From Mucilaginibacter paludis DSM 18603 (lineage in GTDB: Bacteria > Bacteroidota > Bacteroidia > Sphingobacteriales > Sphingobacteriaceae), in NCBI RefSeq assembly GCF_000166195.2, contig NZ_CM001403.1:7304877-7368876 (forward strand): a DNA stretch of 64,000 nt, read 5' to 3'. Both the position numbers and the translations under genes were made by a program. This document shows, piece by piece, positions 8,287 to 16,732 of the stretch (position 1 is the first letter of the stretch; each line of letters starts with the position of its first letter). The notes beneath the pieces are model-generated. The model was not told the DNA's origin, searched no databases, and saw nothing but the letters and a program-made list of their open reading frames with translations.

Positions 8287-9081
8287 TTGGATTGCAAACA
8301 GATGGCTCGTTCTGTATTTTATTATCATCGCAAGCGCCTAAATGATGATAAATACAAGCATGAAAAAGAAGAGATCGCAAGTATATACCACTTGCATAAA
8401 GGCAGATATGGTTATCGGCGGGTCACCGCCGAAATGAAGAACCGGGGTTATAGCATAAATCACAAGACTGTCCAAAAATTGATGGGAACATTAGGCCTAA
8501 AATGCAATATCAGGAAAGTAAGTTATCGCTCATACAAAGGTGAGGTTGGTAAAATTGCCCCTAATGTACTTGAAAGGGATTTTGAGGCAAATCTGCCTAA
8601 TCAGAAATGGGCTACGGATGTCACTCAGATGAACATTAAAGGGGAGAAGATCTATTTATCTCCTATAATTGACATGTTCAACGGGGAAGTCATTTCTTAT
8701 AGTATTTCAAAATCTCCAAATATGCAGATGATAGATGAAATGTTATATGAGGCTTTTGATAAAGTGAAAGATATAAGGGGACTTATTTTTCACTCTGACC
8801 AAGGGTGGCAATATCAACATTATGGATATAGAAAGGCTTTGGAAAAACATGGAATTATTCAAAGCATGTCCAGAAAGGGAAACTGCTTGGATAATGCCTT
8901 GGCCGAAAGCTTCTTTGGGATCTTAAAGACAGAATTACTGTACAAACAGAGCTTTGAAACTGCGGAAGAATTTATAACTTCGTTAAAAGAATACATTCAT
9001 TACTATAACAATGAAAGAATAAAAAACAGGTTAAATGGAAAGAGCCCGGTGGAATACCGAGCTCTCGTACAAAAAACTTAA
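8287..9081 (+). CDS. IS3-family transposase OrfB (DDE integrase-fold)
   Basis: The frame is open from the slippery site at 8185-8191, so the functional product is the OrfAB fusion of about 445 residues; the coordinates start at the first possible internal codon (TTG). The conserved rve catalytic core is complete: the first aspartate in WATDVTQM, the second in FHSDQGWQYQ and the glutamate in NALAESFFGILK. Before it sits the HTH_21-type domain (HKGRYGYRRVTAEM). The C-terminus ends in YNNERIKNRLNGKSPVEY, as in other family members. Nothing is broken, so the enzyme is probably functional. Confidence 0.93.
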   Translation: MDCKQMARSVFYYHRKRLNDDKYKHEKEEIASIYHLHKGRYGYRRVTAEMKNRGYSINHKTVQKLMGTLGLKCNIRKVSYRSYKGEVGKIAPNVLERDFEANLPNQKWATDVTQMNIKGEKIYLSPIIDMFNGEVISYSISKSPNMQMIDEMLYEAFDKVKDIRGLIFHSDQGWQYQHYGYRKALEKHGIIQSMSRKGNCLDNALAESFFGILKTELLYKQSFETAEEFITSLKEYIHYYNNERIKNRLNGKSPVEYRALVQKT

Positions 9082-9119
9082 TTTTGTAAACTGTCCAACT
9101 TTTTGGGGTCACACCACCA

Positions 9120-9139
9120 ATAGCAGCCTTTTCTTTTTT
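9120..9139 (-). terminator. Right half of the Hsp20 terminator
   Basis: ATAGCAGCC (9120-9128) followed by a T-rich run to 9138 is the partner of the arm at 7677-7685. It lies about 20 bases past the Hsp20 stop codon. With the IS between the arms, the hairpin can no longer form locally. Confidence 0.75.
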
Positions 9140-9159
9140 GAAAGATTAAAATGTGACTC

Positions 9160-9591
9160 TTATTTGAGCTCGATTTGACGGCTCACCGATTTTGCTTCTT
9201 CTTTTTTGGCTACATCAATTTTCAGGATTCCGTCTTGATAGGTAGCTTCGATGTTAGCGTGATCGGCAAGTTCGGGTAAGGTGAACGACCTGACGAACGA
9301 AGTATAGGAATATTCCCGTTTGTTATACTTACGGTCGTTGTTTTCGGTTTGCTGTTCTACCGAAATATTCAGCAGGTTATCATCAACACTGATTTTGAAA
9401 TCTTGCTTTTTTAAACCGGGCGCTGCCAATTCGATATGATAATGATCTGCCGATTCGCTGATGTTGACGGCTGGCACGCGGGTAACCAGTCGGTCATTAA
9501 AAAAAGTATCGTTAAAAATAGATTCAAATACGTCGTTAAAGCCTGGCAATAACGCGTTGTTGGTGTTGTTTTTAAATTTAACCAATGTCAT
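9160..9591 (-). CDS. Hsp20-type small heat-shock protein
   Basis: The 143-residue protein carries the alpha-crystallin domain (about residues 40-132), with VNISESADHYHIELAAPGL at its start and the conserved DGILKIDV strand near its end, plus the family IxI/V-like tail. It is an ATP-independent holdase that binds unfolding proteins in the cytoplasm. A strong Shine-Dalgarno sequence (AAAGGAG, about nine bases before the ATG) precedes it; this is uncommon in Bacteroidota and suggests high expression. Its terminator has been split by the IS3 element. An inverted repeat CGGAC-GCAT-GTCCG at 9652-9665 lies upstream and could be an operator. Confidence 0.93.
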   Translation of the reverse strand: MTLVKFKNNTNNALLPGFNDVFESIFNDTFFNDRLVTRVPAVNISESADHYHIELAAPGLKKQDFKISVDDNLLNISVEQQTENNDRKYNKREYSYTSFVRSFTLPELADHANIEATYQDGILKIDVAKKEEAKSVSRQIELK

Positions 9592-9916
9592 GGCCTTTTC
9601 TCCTTTAAATTGTTTTTTAAAAAATAAATGATCATTAATTCATTAAACTTCCGGACGCATGTCCGCTTAAACCTTAACAATCCCAATGCCAAAGCGCTAA
9701 TGCTGACTTTAGCAACAGTAAAGGTGAAAAAGCGGCAGCTCACGTATGCTTTTTTTTCTGCACCAGTGTCAAATTTTCAGTATCATGCGTATCTGGTAAC
9801 GCCCCCAAAATAGGCGTGGCAGCATATTGCCAGCGCTTATAATAAGTATTTTTATTGCCCATGCTTTATTTAGCAATTAAATGCTATTTTAACTGCGTTA
9901 AACTAAAGCCTCTACC
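9592..9916. other. Divergent intergenic region between hsp20 and the TPM gene
   Basis: These 325 bases hold the promoters of two divergent genes. I see the small inverted repeat at 9652-9665 and the Shine-Dalgarno sequence of hsp20, but no clear -33/-7 promoter pair and no gene. A 61-codon open frame inside has no protein-like composition. Confidence 0.5.
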
Positions 9917-10891
9917 ATGACGAAAAAACTGTTATTTTTTCTGCTCGCGCTTACTTTCAACACAGCCTGGGCGCAAATACCCAAGCCGCAAAAAAACAGC
10001 TATGTTGATGATTTTGCGCATGTATTAAGTAAAGCAGATGTTGATGACCTGAACGATAAGATAGCCGAAATGGACAAAGCATTGGGCGTGCAAATGGCCA
10101 TTGTTTTGGTAGAAAAAATTCCGGATGGGTATACTATCAAAAGTTTTTCGACGGCAATAGGTCAGGAATGGCAAGTAGGAGATAACCAGAGTGGTTTAGT
10201 ATATGTTGCAGCCATTAAACAACACCAGCAACGTATTGAGGTAGCACGCAATTTGGATTCTGTTTTTACCAGCGAAAAGTGCGCCGCTATTTTGGATGCC
10301 ATGAAGCCTTGGTTTAAAAACAAGAATTATGCTGGTGGCCTGGAACTATTGGTAGGGCAAATAGCAGATGGATATAATTCCCCAGCGCCAGTAACCGTCA
10401 CTTCGCCCGCTAAAATTGTTCAGCAACCTCAACCACAAACTCCGCCAGAAGGAAGGGAAGACTGGCCGGTCACTATATTAGTGTTATTATTCCTTTTGGC
10501 GGTTGGAATAGGCATCTTTAAGCTTTTTGCTGCCGTGATCAAGAATCAGAGAAACTCGGGCAATTCCCGCCCGTCAATGCCTGGGTACACAGGCCGCCCT
10601 GTTAACCGCTCGTATGGCCATAGCTCAAGCGCAGGAAGCTTTATTGCAGGGGCCGCGGTTGGTGCCGCTACTGCTTATGCCGCAAGCAAAATGCAGGACA
10701 ATTTATCTGATAATTCTGATTCAGACGATTCATCGTCATACGCGGATAATAGTGATGATGACGATGATAGCAGGTCTGGCAGTAGCTGGGGATCATCCGA
10801 CGATAGCGGTAGCAGTAACGACAGCTCATCATACGACAGCGGCTTTTCCGACAGCGGCTCGTCCGATAGCGGCGCTACTTCGGATTGGTAA
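9917..10891 (+). CDS. TPM-domain membrane protein (YgcG type) with acidic Ser/Asp-rich tail
   Basis: The 324-residue protein starts with a signal peptide (cleavage after AWA, residue 19). A TPM domain follows at about 25-155, with YVDDFAHVLSKADVDDLN and the QMAIVLVEK strand. A transmembrane segment (VTILVLLFLLAVGIGIFKLF, about 190-210) and a C-terminal tail of over 60 residues consisting almost only of Ser, Asp and Gly complete it. In the family the TPM domain faces the periplasm. Some members have phosphatase activity or help photosystem or membrane protein assembly, but the role here is unknown. The usual YgcG tail is Gly/Ser-rich; the many aspartates here are unusual and could bind cations. 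Confidence 0.85.
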   Translation: MTKKLLFFLLALTFNTAWAQIPKPQKNSYVDDFAHVLSKADVDDLNDKIAEMDKALGVQMAIVLVEKIPDGYTIKSFSTAIGQEWQVGDNQSGLVYVAAIKQHQQRIEVARNLDSVFTSEKCAAILDAMKPWFKNKNYAGGLELLVGQIADGYNSPAPVTVTSPAKIVQQPQPQTPPEGREDWPVTILVLLFLLAVGIGIFKLFAAVIKNQRNSGNSRPSMPGYTGRPVNRSYGHSSSAGSFIAGAAVGAATAYAASKMQDNLSDNSDSDDSSSYADNSDDDDDSRSGSSWGSSDDSGSSNDSSSYDSGFSDSGSSDSGATSDW

Positions 10892-10898
10892 ACACTTT

Positions 10899-11168
10899 TT
10901 AAAATTCAGTTAAACAATTTATTCTGTCTGTCAGCATGGCCAAACCATCCTGGTCGCATTTTTTACGCAACTCAGCTAAAAACGAAACAGCGTAATATTT
11001 GCTCACCAGTCTTTTGTTAAGCAGTTCAATATCCTGGTAAAAGCTATCCAATAAAGCCCATTCGTGGGCCTCAAATAAGTTCAGCTTTGATTTTTGCTCA
11101 CGTCTCGTAAAGCCGTCAATATCGCCCTTATAGTTATCAAATAGCTTGATTTTTTCGGTAGTTATCAT
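10899..11168 (-). CDS. Conserved-looking hypothetical protein, 89 aa
   Basis: A small, charged, probably all-helical protein with no signal peptide or membrane segment. I do not recognise the family. The frame is intact, its composition is protein-like (KLNLFEAHEWALLDSFY, FLAELRKKCDQDG), and its stop codon lies 7 bases from the stop of the convergent TPM gene, so the coding call is reasonable. No operon partner is visible. Confidence 0.55.
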   Translation of the reverse strand: MITTEKIKLFDNYKGDIDGFTRREQKSKLNLFEAHEWALLDSFYQDIELLNKRLVSKYYAVSFLAELRKKCDQDGLAMLTDRINCLTEF

Positions 11169-11449
11169 GGTGATGTTTTTAATGTACGAAGCTTTGGCAA
11201 TATAAAAAAGTATTTTATCTGTTTATCCTGAATAGTTTAAAACCTTATCCTCCGGTATGCATCGTCGGCTAACAGTTTCATGAAACTGCCATGCTCAAAT
11301 TAAATTGGTTTGGTGGCTTGCCTTTGCTTCTGTAGCATTTTTTTATTCACTCAGTCAATACTTTAAATCAGTTACCTCATTTCCAATCAAAGCAGGCCAC
11401 AAACTTGTTCATATTTCTCTTATATTTATTTGCACTAATTTTTGCACCC

Positions 11450-12850
11450 ATGATTAAGGTTACTACCAGTTGGCTACAAACGATAGATCTGCTTCAGGAT
11501 GTTCCGGTCGTACAATTACAATGGCTTATTGATAACAGCAAGCACCATATCATTAAAGATGGTGATTTCCTCTTCAAAACCGATAGCCCTATTGATGCTA
11601 CGCATTTTGTTGTTAGCGGCCGCATCAAATTATTCCTGGTAACCAATAACGAAACACGCCAGATCACTACCCTTGAGCCCAAGGCAATTGCCGGGTATCT
11701 TCCTTATTCGCGCGGTAAAATAGCGGTTGCTTATGCCGAAGCCAACGGCGATGTACAATTAATGAGCCTGCCCATCGAGAAAAGTAAAGAGCTTATAACC
11801 AATTACTTTGAGCTCACGCAATCGCTTGTACATGTAATGACTACCCGCGTACGCGATTTTACCGCTTTGCAGCAACAGAATGAAAAAATGATGGCGCTCG
11901 GCAAGCTTTCAGCAGGTTTGGCCCACGAGTTGAATAACCCGGCATCGGCAGTAGTACGCGGATCGGCATCGTTGAAACAGCATCTGCAACTGATACCCGA
12001 CAGATTTAAAGATGTAATTTCTATCCGCATGAGCCCCGAAGAGGTAGACAAGGTTAACGACCTGATGTTTGCCGTATTGAATAAAACCGACAAGCCGGTG
12101 CTGACTATGATGCAGCGGAGCCAACAGGAAGATGATATGGTTGATTGGATGGAGCGATACGATGTGAAATGCAGCACGGATATTGCTGAAAATTTGGTAG
12201 ACTATGGCTTTAAGCTCGCTGATCTGGATGCCTTTAAGGATCACATACCCGAGAGTTATATTTCGCCGGTATTTAACTGGATTAACAGCAACCTGGTGAT
12301 TGAAAAAATGGTTGGCGATATTGAGGACGCCTCGAGGCGGATTGGCAAACTGGTTGACTCGGTGAAAACCTTTACACACATGGACCAGGGAAGTGATAAG
12401 CAATTTGCCGATATCCATAACGGCATCCGTAATACGCTTACCATGTTGCAATATAAAATCCGCAAAGGCAATATCGATCTTATTGAAAACTTTGACCTGG
12501 AGCTGCCGATGGTAAAAGCCATGATAGGCGAATTGAACCAGGTTTGGACCAACCTGATTGATAATGCTATTGATGCCATGGAAGTAAACGGCAAGGGAAT
12601 ACTGGAGATCAGGACCGAACGCGATGGAGCTTTTGTACAGGTGTCTATCATTGATAACGGTCCGGGTGTTCCCGAACAGATACGTACCCGCATATTTGAG
12701 CCGTTTTTTACCACCAAAGAGATTGGTAAGGGCACTGGCCTGGGGTTGGATGTGGTGATGCAAATTGTTAAACAGCACCATGGCGAAATCAAAGTAAAAT
12801 CAACCCCGGGTAATACTGCATTTGTTGTTTGTTTCCCCATAAATGGATAA
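11450..12850 (+). CDS. Sensor histidine kinase with N-terminal cyclic-nucleotide-binding-like domain
   Basis: The protein has 466 residues from the ATG at 11450; a TTG at 11405 would add a hydrophobic stretch not found in such kinases. Residues about 15-130 form a Crp/Fnr-type cNMP-binding fold (HHIIKDGDFLF, THFVVSGRIKLF). The HisKA region has the phospho-histidine at about 159 (GLAHELNNPASA). The HATPase_c domain follows with NQVWTNLIDNAIDAM, DNGPGVP and GTGLGLDVV. It is soluble. The next gene, 71 bases downstream on the same strand, starts with a receiver domain and is its likely phosphorylation target. Whether the N-domain binds cAMP or another ligand is unknown. Confidence 0.9.
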   Translation: MIKVTTSWLQTIDLLQDVPVVQLQWLIDNSKHHIIKDGDFLFKTDSPIDATHFVVSGRIKLFLVTNNETRQITTLEPKAIAGYLPYSRGKIAVAYAEANGDVQLMSLPIEKSKELITNYFELTQSLVHVMTTRVRDFTALQQQNEKMMALGKLSAGLAHELNNPASAVVRGSASLKQHLQLIPDRFKDVISIRMSPEEVDKVNDLMFAVLNKTDKPVLTMMQRSQQEDDMVDWMERYDVKCSTDIAENLVDYGFKLADLDAFKDHIPESYISPVFNWINSNLVIEKMVGDIEDASRRIGKLVDSVKTFTHMDQGSDKQFADIHNGIRNTLTMLQYKIRKGNIDLIENFDLELPMVKAMIGELNQVWTNLIDNAIDAMEVNGKGILEIRTERDGAFVQVSIIDNGPGVPEQIRTRIFEPFFTTKEIGKGTGLGLDVVMQIVKQHHGEIKVKSTPGNTAFVVCFPING

Positions 12851-12921
12851 AACCGATTTTTAAAATTGTATTTTTGGACATGGAATAAGCCCTAAACTTT
12901 ATCCTGTAGAAGCTATAAAAA

Positions 12922-14586
12922 ATGAGTTTACCTATTATATTTTGCATTGACGATGATGTTCAGGTTTTAAGGGCCATCACCCGCGACCTGAAAAGCAAAT
13001 ACCGCGACAGCTACCGCGTATTGAGCACATCATCTATCCAGGAAGGTTTGGACAGTATGCTGGAGCTGAAGAACAAAGGCGAGAATATAGCGATGTTCAT
13101 CTCCGACCAGCGCATGCCACAAATGGACGGTGTATCATACCTGGAAAAGGCGATGAAGTTTTTTCCGGATGCCAAACGTATTTTGTTAACCGCCTATTCG
13201 GATACCGATGCGGCTATCAAGGCCATTAATACCATTCAGTTAGATTATTACCTGGTGAAACCCTGGGATCCACCGGAAGAGAAACTATACCCTATTATTG
13301 ATGGTTTACTGGACGACTGGCTCAATACCTATCGCCCGGATTTCAGGGGCATTAAAGTATTAGGTTATCAGTATTCAAAAAAATCGCACGCCATTAAAGA
13401 TTTTTTGGCAGGCAACCTGATACCATACCAATGGCAGGATGTTCAAGTATCCGACGACGCGGAAAAATTGCTCGCCCTGAATAACCTAAATACTAAGCAA
13501 CTGCCGGTAGTGTTTTTTGAGGACGGTACTTACCTGGTTGATCCGCCGGTTATTGATATTGCCAGGCATATCGGCTTAAACCCGCAAATTAAGCACGAGA
13601 TTTATGATGTGGTGATTATTGGCGCCGGCCCTGCCGGATTAGCGGCCGGAGTTTACGGAGCGTCGGAAGGTTTGAAAACCCTGCTGATAGAACGCCGCGC
13701 ACCGGGCGGGCAGGCCGGCACAAGTAGCCGGATTGAAAATTATTTAGGTTTCCCGACGGGTTTAAGCGGATCCGAACTCACCAGGCGGGCCATGACGCAG
13801 GCTACCCGGTTGGGAACAGAGTTTTTATCGCCCTTATCCGTTACTGCAATACAGCAAAAAGATGGCTATAAAAAAATTATACTGGAGGATGCAGGCGAAA
13901 TTAATACCCGCAGCGTAGTGATTACCACCGGGGTTGATTATCGTAAGCTGGAAACTACAGGCATAGCCGATTTTGCGGGCGCAGGCATTTATTATGGTTC
14001 GGCCATGACGGAGGCTGCCGCTTGTAAGGATAAGCAGGTATATATTGTGGGCGGCGGCAATTCGGCAGGGCAGGCGGCTATGTACCTGTCTAAATTTGCT
14101 AAAAACGTTTATATCATTATCCGTAAAGAGGATTTAACCAGTACGATGTCTGCCTATCTCATCGAGCAGATTGGCGCAACGGAAAACATCAGCATCATAC
14201 CAAAATCGGAAATTGCGGAAGCCAGAGGCTCGGATAAGTTGGAACAATTGGTTGTCAGAAACATTATTGATGGCCATGAAGAGCTTAGAGAAGCGAACGG
14301 ACTTTATATTTTTATAGGCGCCAAGCCCTTTACCGACTGGATTCAGCTGGATATTATCAAGGATGGTAAAGGCTTTTTAGAAACTGGCCGCGAACTTAAA
14401 AATTATGATGCCTTCCAAAAGATATGGAAGCAGGCCCGTGATCCGTACTTATTGGAAACCAGTTGCCCCGGTATATTCGCCGCCGGAGATGTACGCGCCG
14501 GTGCCATGAACAGGGTTGCATCCGCAGTAGGAGAGGGCTCCATGGCGATCAGCTTTGTGCATAAGTACCTGGCCGAGGTGAAGTAA
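12922..14586 (+). CDS. Response regulator fused to a thioredoxin-reductase-like flavoprotein
   Basis: The 554-residue protein joins three parts. Residues 1-125 are a receiver domain with the acidic pocket at Asp10-Asp12, the phospho-acceptor Asp62 (FISDQRMPQMDG) and the conserved lysine in YYLVKPWDPP. Residues about 138-215 look like a glutaredoxin/thioredoxin fold without a CxxC. Residues 225-550 are a pyridine-nucleotide oxidoreductase with the FAD site (VVIIGAGPAGLAAGVYGA) and the NAD(P)H site (VYIVGGGNSAGQAAMYL). The CxxC that true thioredoxin reductases carry before the NADPH motif is replaced by SAMTEAAAC, so it is unlikely to reduce thioredoxin. Similar fusions next to cNMP-type kinases are known in other bacteria, but their substrate is not settled. 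Confidence 0.9.
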   Translation: MSLPIIFCIDDDVQVLRAITRDLKSKYRDSYRVLSTSSIQEGLDSMLELKNKGENIAMFISDQRMPQMDGVSYLEKAMKFFPDAKRILLTAYSDTDAAIKAINTIQLDYYLVKPWDPPEEKLYPIIDGLLDDWLNTYRPDFRGIKVLGYQYSKKSHAIKDFLAGNLIPYQWQDVQVSDDAEKLLALNNLNTKQLPVVFFEDGTYLVDPPVIDIARHIGLNPQIKHEIYDVVIIGAGPAGLAAGVYGASEGLKTLLIERRAPGGQAGTSSRIENYLGFPTGLSGSELTRRAMTQATRLGTEFLSPLSVTAIQQKDGYKKIILEDAGEINTRSVVITTGVDYRKLETTGIADFAGAGIYYGSAMTEAAACKDKQVYIVGGGNSAGQAAMYLSKFAKNVYIIIRKEDLTSTMSAYLIEQIGATENISIIPKSEIAEARGSDKLEQLVVRNIIDGHEELREANGLYIFIGAKPFTDWIQLDIIKDGKGFLETGRELKNYDAFQKIWKQARDPYLLETSCPGIFAAGDVRAGAMNRVASAVGEGSMAISFVHKYLAEVK

Positions 14587-14792
14587 GCATTTGAGTGCAG
14601 ATCAAGATGATTTAATCAAAAATTTACTTGATTGTTAAAACGTAAGATGCTCACGCGAAGGCGCAAAGACGCTAAGAAATAAAGGACAAAGAACTTTACC
14701 GCCCTTGCATTTCTACGGGAAAATCTGCCCAACTTAATGCCAATTAGGTTAGTTGATTAGTACGCCGTTAGCAACCACTACAATATAGAATT

Positions 14793-14837
14793 AAACAAAA
14801 AACGCCGGCTGAAATTCAGTCGGCGTTTTTTGTTTAA
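14793..14837. terminator. Bidirectional rho-independent terminator
   Basis: AAACAAAAAACGCCG and CGGCGTTTTTTGTTT are perfect complements, with further pairing inside (CTGAA / TTCAG), giving a stem of about 20 base pairs with one mismatch and A/T tracts on both sides. It lies between the flavoprotein gene (plus strand) and the ABC-F gene (minus strand) and can stop transcription from both. Just upstream, around 14649-14677, is a GCGAAGGCGCAAAGACGC repeat-like sequence of a kind I remember from other Bacteroidota intergenic regions. Confidence 0.85.
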
Positions 14838-14845
14838 TTTATCTT

Positions 14846-16474
14846 TTATGCCATGGCATACATTTCTTCGCGTTGCTTTTGTACGGCTTCGTTGTTAATG
14901 TACTCGTCATAGTCCATCAACTTGTCTATAATGCCGCCTGGGGTAAGTTCAATAATGCGGTTGGCTACGGTTTCGGTAAGCTCATGATCTCGTGAGGTAA
15001 ACAACATCGTTCCCCTAAAATCTTTCATGCCGTTGTTAAGCGCCGTGATCGATTCCAGGTCGAGGTGATTTGTAGGCTCATCAAACAACAATACGTTGGG
15101 CTGCTGCAACATCATCCGGCTAAACATGCAGCGCATTTTTTCGCCTCCAGATAATACGTTACATTTTTTCAATACCTCTTCGCCCGAAAATAACATCCGT
15201 CCTAAAAAGCCACGGATAAACTGATCATCCTTTTCACCTTCAGAATATTCGCGCAACCAGTCTATCAGGTTTTCGTCCTTACCGTTAAAGTAGGCCGCAT
15301 TATCCATCGGTATATCGGCGGCTTTAATGGTAACACCCCATTTAAATTCGCCTTTAAAATCCTTATCCCGGCCGGTTAATATATCGTAAAAAGCGGTTGT
15401 TGCTAAGCTGTTTTGCGATAATACGGCAATTTTATCGCCTTTGTTTACCATCAGCCTCACGTTATTAAACAGCACTTCGCCGTTCAGACTTTTGCTTAAA
15501 TTTTCAATCTGTAATATCTGGTCGCCAGCTTCGCGGCCCAGGTTATTAAATATAATGCCCGGATATTTACGGGTTGATGGCTGAATTTCGTCAAGGTTGA
15601 TCTTGTCCAGAGCCTTTTTACGGCTGGTAGCCTGTTTCGATTTTGACGCATTCGCGCTAAAGCGCCTGATAAAATCCTGAAGCTCCTTAACTTTGTCTTC
15701 CAGTTTTTTATTCTGATCGGAGCGTTGTTTTAAGGCCAACTGGCTTGACTGATACCAGAAGGTATAGTTACCGGTATAGATCGTCATTTTACTAAAATCG
15801 ATATCTACCACGTGGGTACATACGGTATCTAAAAAGTGCCTGTCGTGCGATACCACCAGTACAATAGCTTCGTATCCGGCTAAAAAATCTTCAAGCCATG
15901 CAATGGTATTGATATCCAAATCGTTGGTGGGCTCATCCAGTAACAGGATGTCCGGTTTGCCAAACAGGGCCTGTGCCAGTAATACCCGTACTTTTTGGTT
16001 ACCATCCAGTTCCTTCAGCAATTTATAATGATGCTCTTCTTTGATACCCAGGTTACTCAAAATGGTGGCGGCATTGCTTTCTGCGTTCCATCCGTCCATT
16101 TCGGCAAACATGTTTTCCAGTTCACCGGCGCGTTCGCCATCTTTATCGGTAAAGTCTTCCTTCATATAGATGGCGTCCTTTTCCTTCATGATGGAGTATA
16201 ACTCTTTATAACCGATTAAAACAGTTTCAATCACCGGGAAATCATCAAACTCATAGTGGTTCTGTTTTAAAACCGCCATACGCTCGCCTGGCGAAAAACT
16301 GTAGCTCCCGCTTGTAGGATCGATTTCTCCGGAAAGGATTTTTAGAAAGGTTGATTTACCTGCACCGTTGGCGCCAATAATGCCATAGCAGTTGCCGGGA
16401 GTAAACTTTAAGTTAACATCTTCAAAAAGTGTGCGTTTACCATAACGCAAGGAAAGATTAGAAACGGTAATCAT
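14846..16474 (-). CDS. ABC-F family ATPase (YbiT-like) with degenerate second nucleotide site
   Basis: The 542-residue protein has two ABC domains joined by a charged linker (about 240-300), without membrane segments, as in ABC-F translation factors. Domain 1 has an intact Walker A (GANGAGKST, residues 34-42), Walker B (ILLLDEPTNDLD) and H-loop (VVSHDRHF). Its signature reads LDGNQ instead of LSGGQ. Domain 2 has a good signature (LSGGEK) and Walker B (VLLFDEPTNHLD), but the Walker A position reads SQNSLATTA without the lysine, and the H-loop reads TSRDHE with arginine for histidine. Site 2 is therefore probably poor at hydrolysis. ABC-F proteins act on the ribosome E site; the exact role is unknown. 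Confidence 0.88.
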   Translation of the reverse strand: MITVSNLSLRYGKRTLFEDVNLKFTPGNCYGIIGANGAGKSTFLKILSGEIDPTSGSYSFSPGERMAVLKQNHYEFDDFPVIETVLIGYKELYSIMKEKDAIYMKEDFTDKDGERAGELENMFAEMDGWNAESNAATILSNLGIKEEHHYKLLKELDGNQKVRVLLAQALFGKPDILLLDEPTNDLDINTIAWLEDFLAGYEAIVLVVSHDRHFLDTVCTHVVDIDFSKMTIYTGNYTFWYQSSQLALKQRSDQNKKLEDKVKELQDFIRRFSANASKSKQATSRKKALDKINLDEIQPSTRKYPGIIFNNLGREAGDQILQIENLSKSLNGEVLFNNVRLMVNKGDKIAVLSQNSLATTAFYDILTGRDKDFKGEFKWGVTIKAADIPMDNAAYFNGKDENLIDWLREYSEGEKDDQFIRGFLGRMLFSGEEVLKKCNVLSGGEKMRCMFSRMMLQQPNVLLFDEPTNHLDLESITALNNGMKDFRGTMLFTSRDHELTETVANRIIELTPGGIIDKLMDYDEYINNEAVQKQREEMYAMA

Positions 16475-16732
16475 GCTGCAAAGGTAAGGTTTTTGAGTTG
16501 AAAGCAGAAGTGGGCTTTGATAAAAGCCGCTTCTGCTTTCTGTAAGTGCTGGAGCAGGTTGGCAGTATTAGGGCACAGCGCGACAAGCTAAATTTCAACG
16601 CATCAAAATCTTTCTCAAAATCTGCGTAAGCTGCTGTTTAAATCTTGGCCGCTATTCGTCGTAGATTAACGTAAGGTAAAAAAAAGTGCTTGTAAAGGCG
16701 TAAAGAAAAACTTTCGGCATGCCAAGCTCTCC

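Larger units (their letters stand above)
7691..9116 (+). mobile_element. Complete IS3-family element, IS150 group
   Basis: The element is 1426 bases long. Imperfect 25-base terminal inverted repeats lie at 7691-7715 and 9092-9116 (20 of 25 positions match by eye) and carry the TG...CA ends typical of the family. The four bases CCAA flank both sides (7687-7690 and 9117-9120) as a target-site duplication. Inside are orfA and orfB in frames 0 and -1. All parts look intact, so the element is probably recent and may be active. It went into the loop of a terminator hairpin just downstream of the Hsp20 gene. Confidence 0.92.

Noticed and set aside
11909..12781. 290-codon minus-strand frame
   Set aside because: Fully antisense to the cNMP-type histidine kinase, which has all its motifs; a mirror frame caused by codon use.
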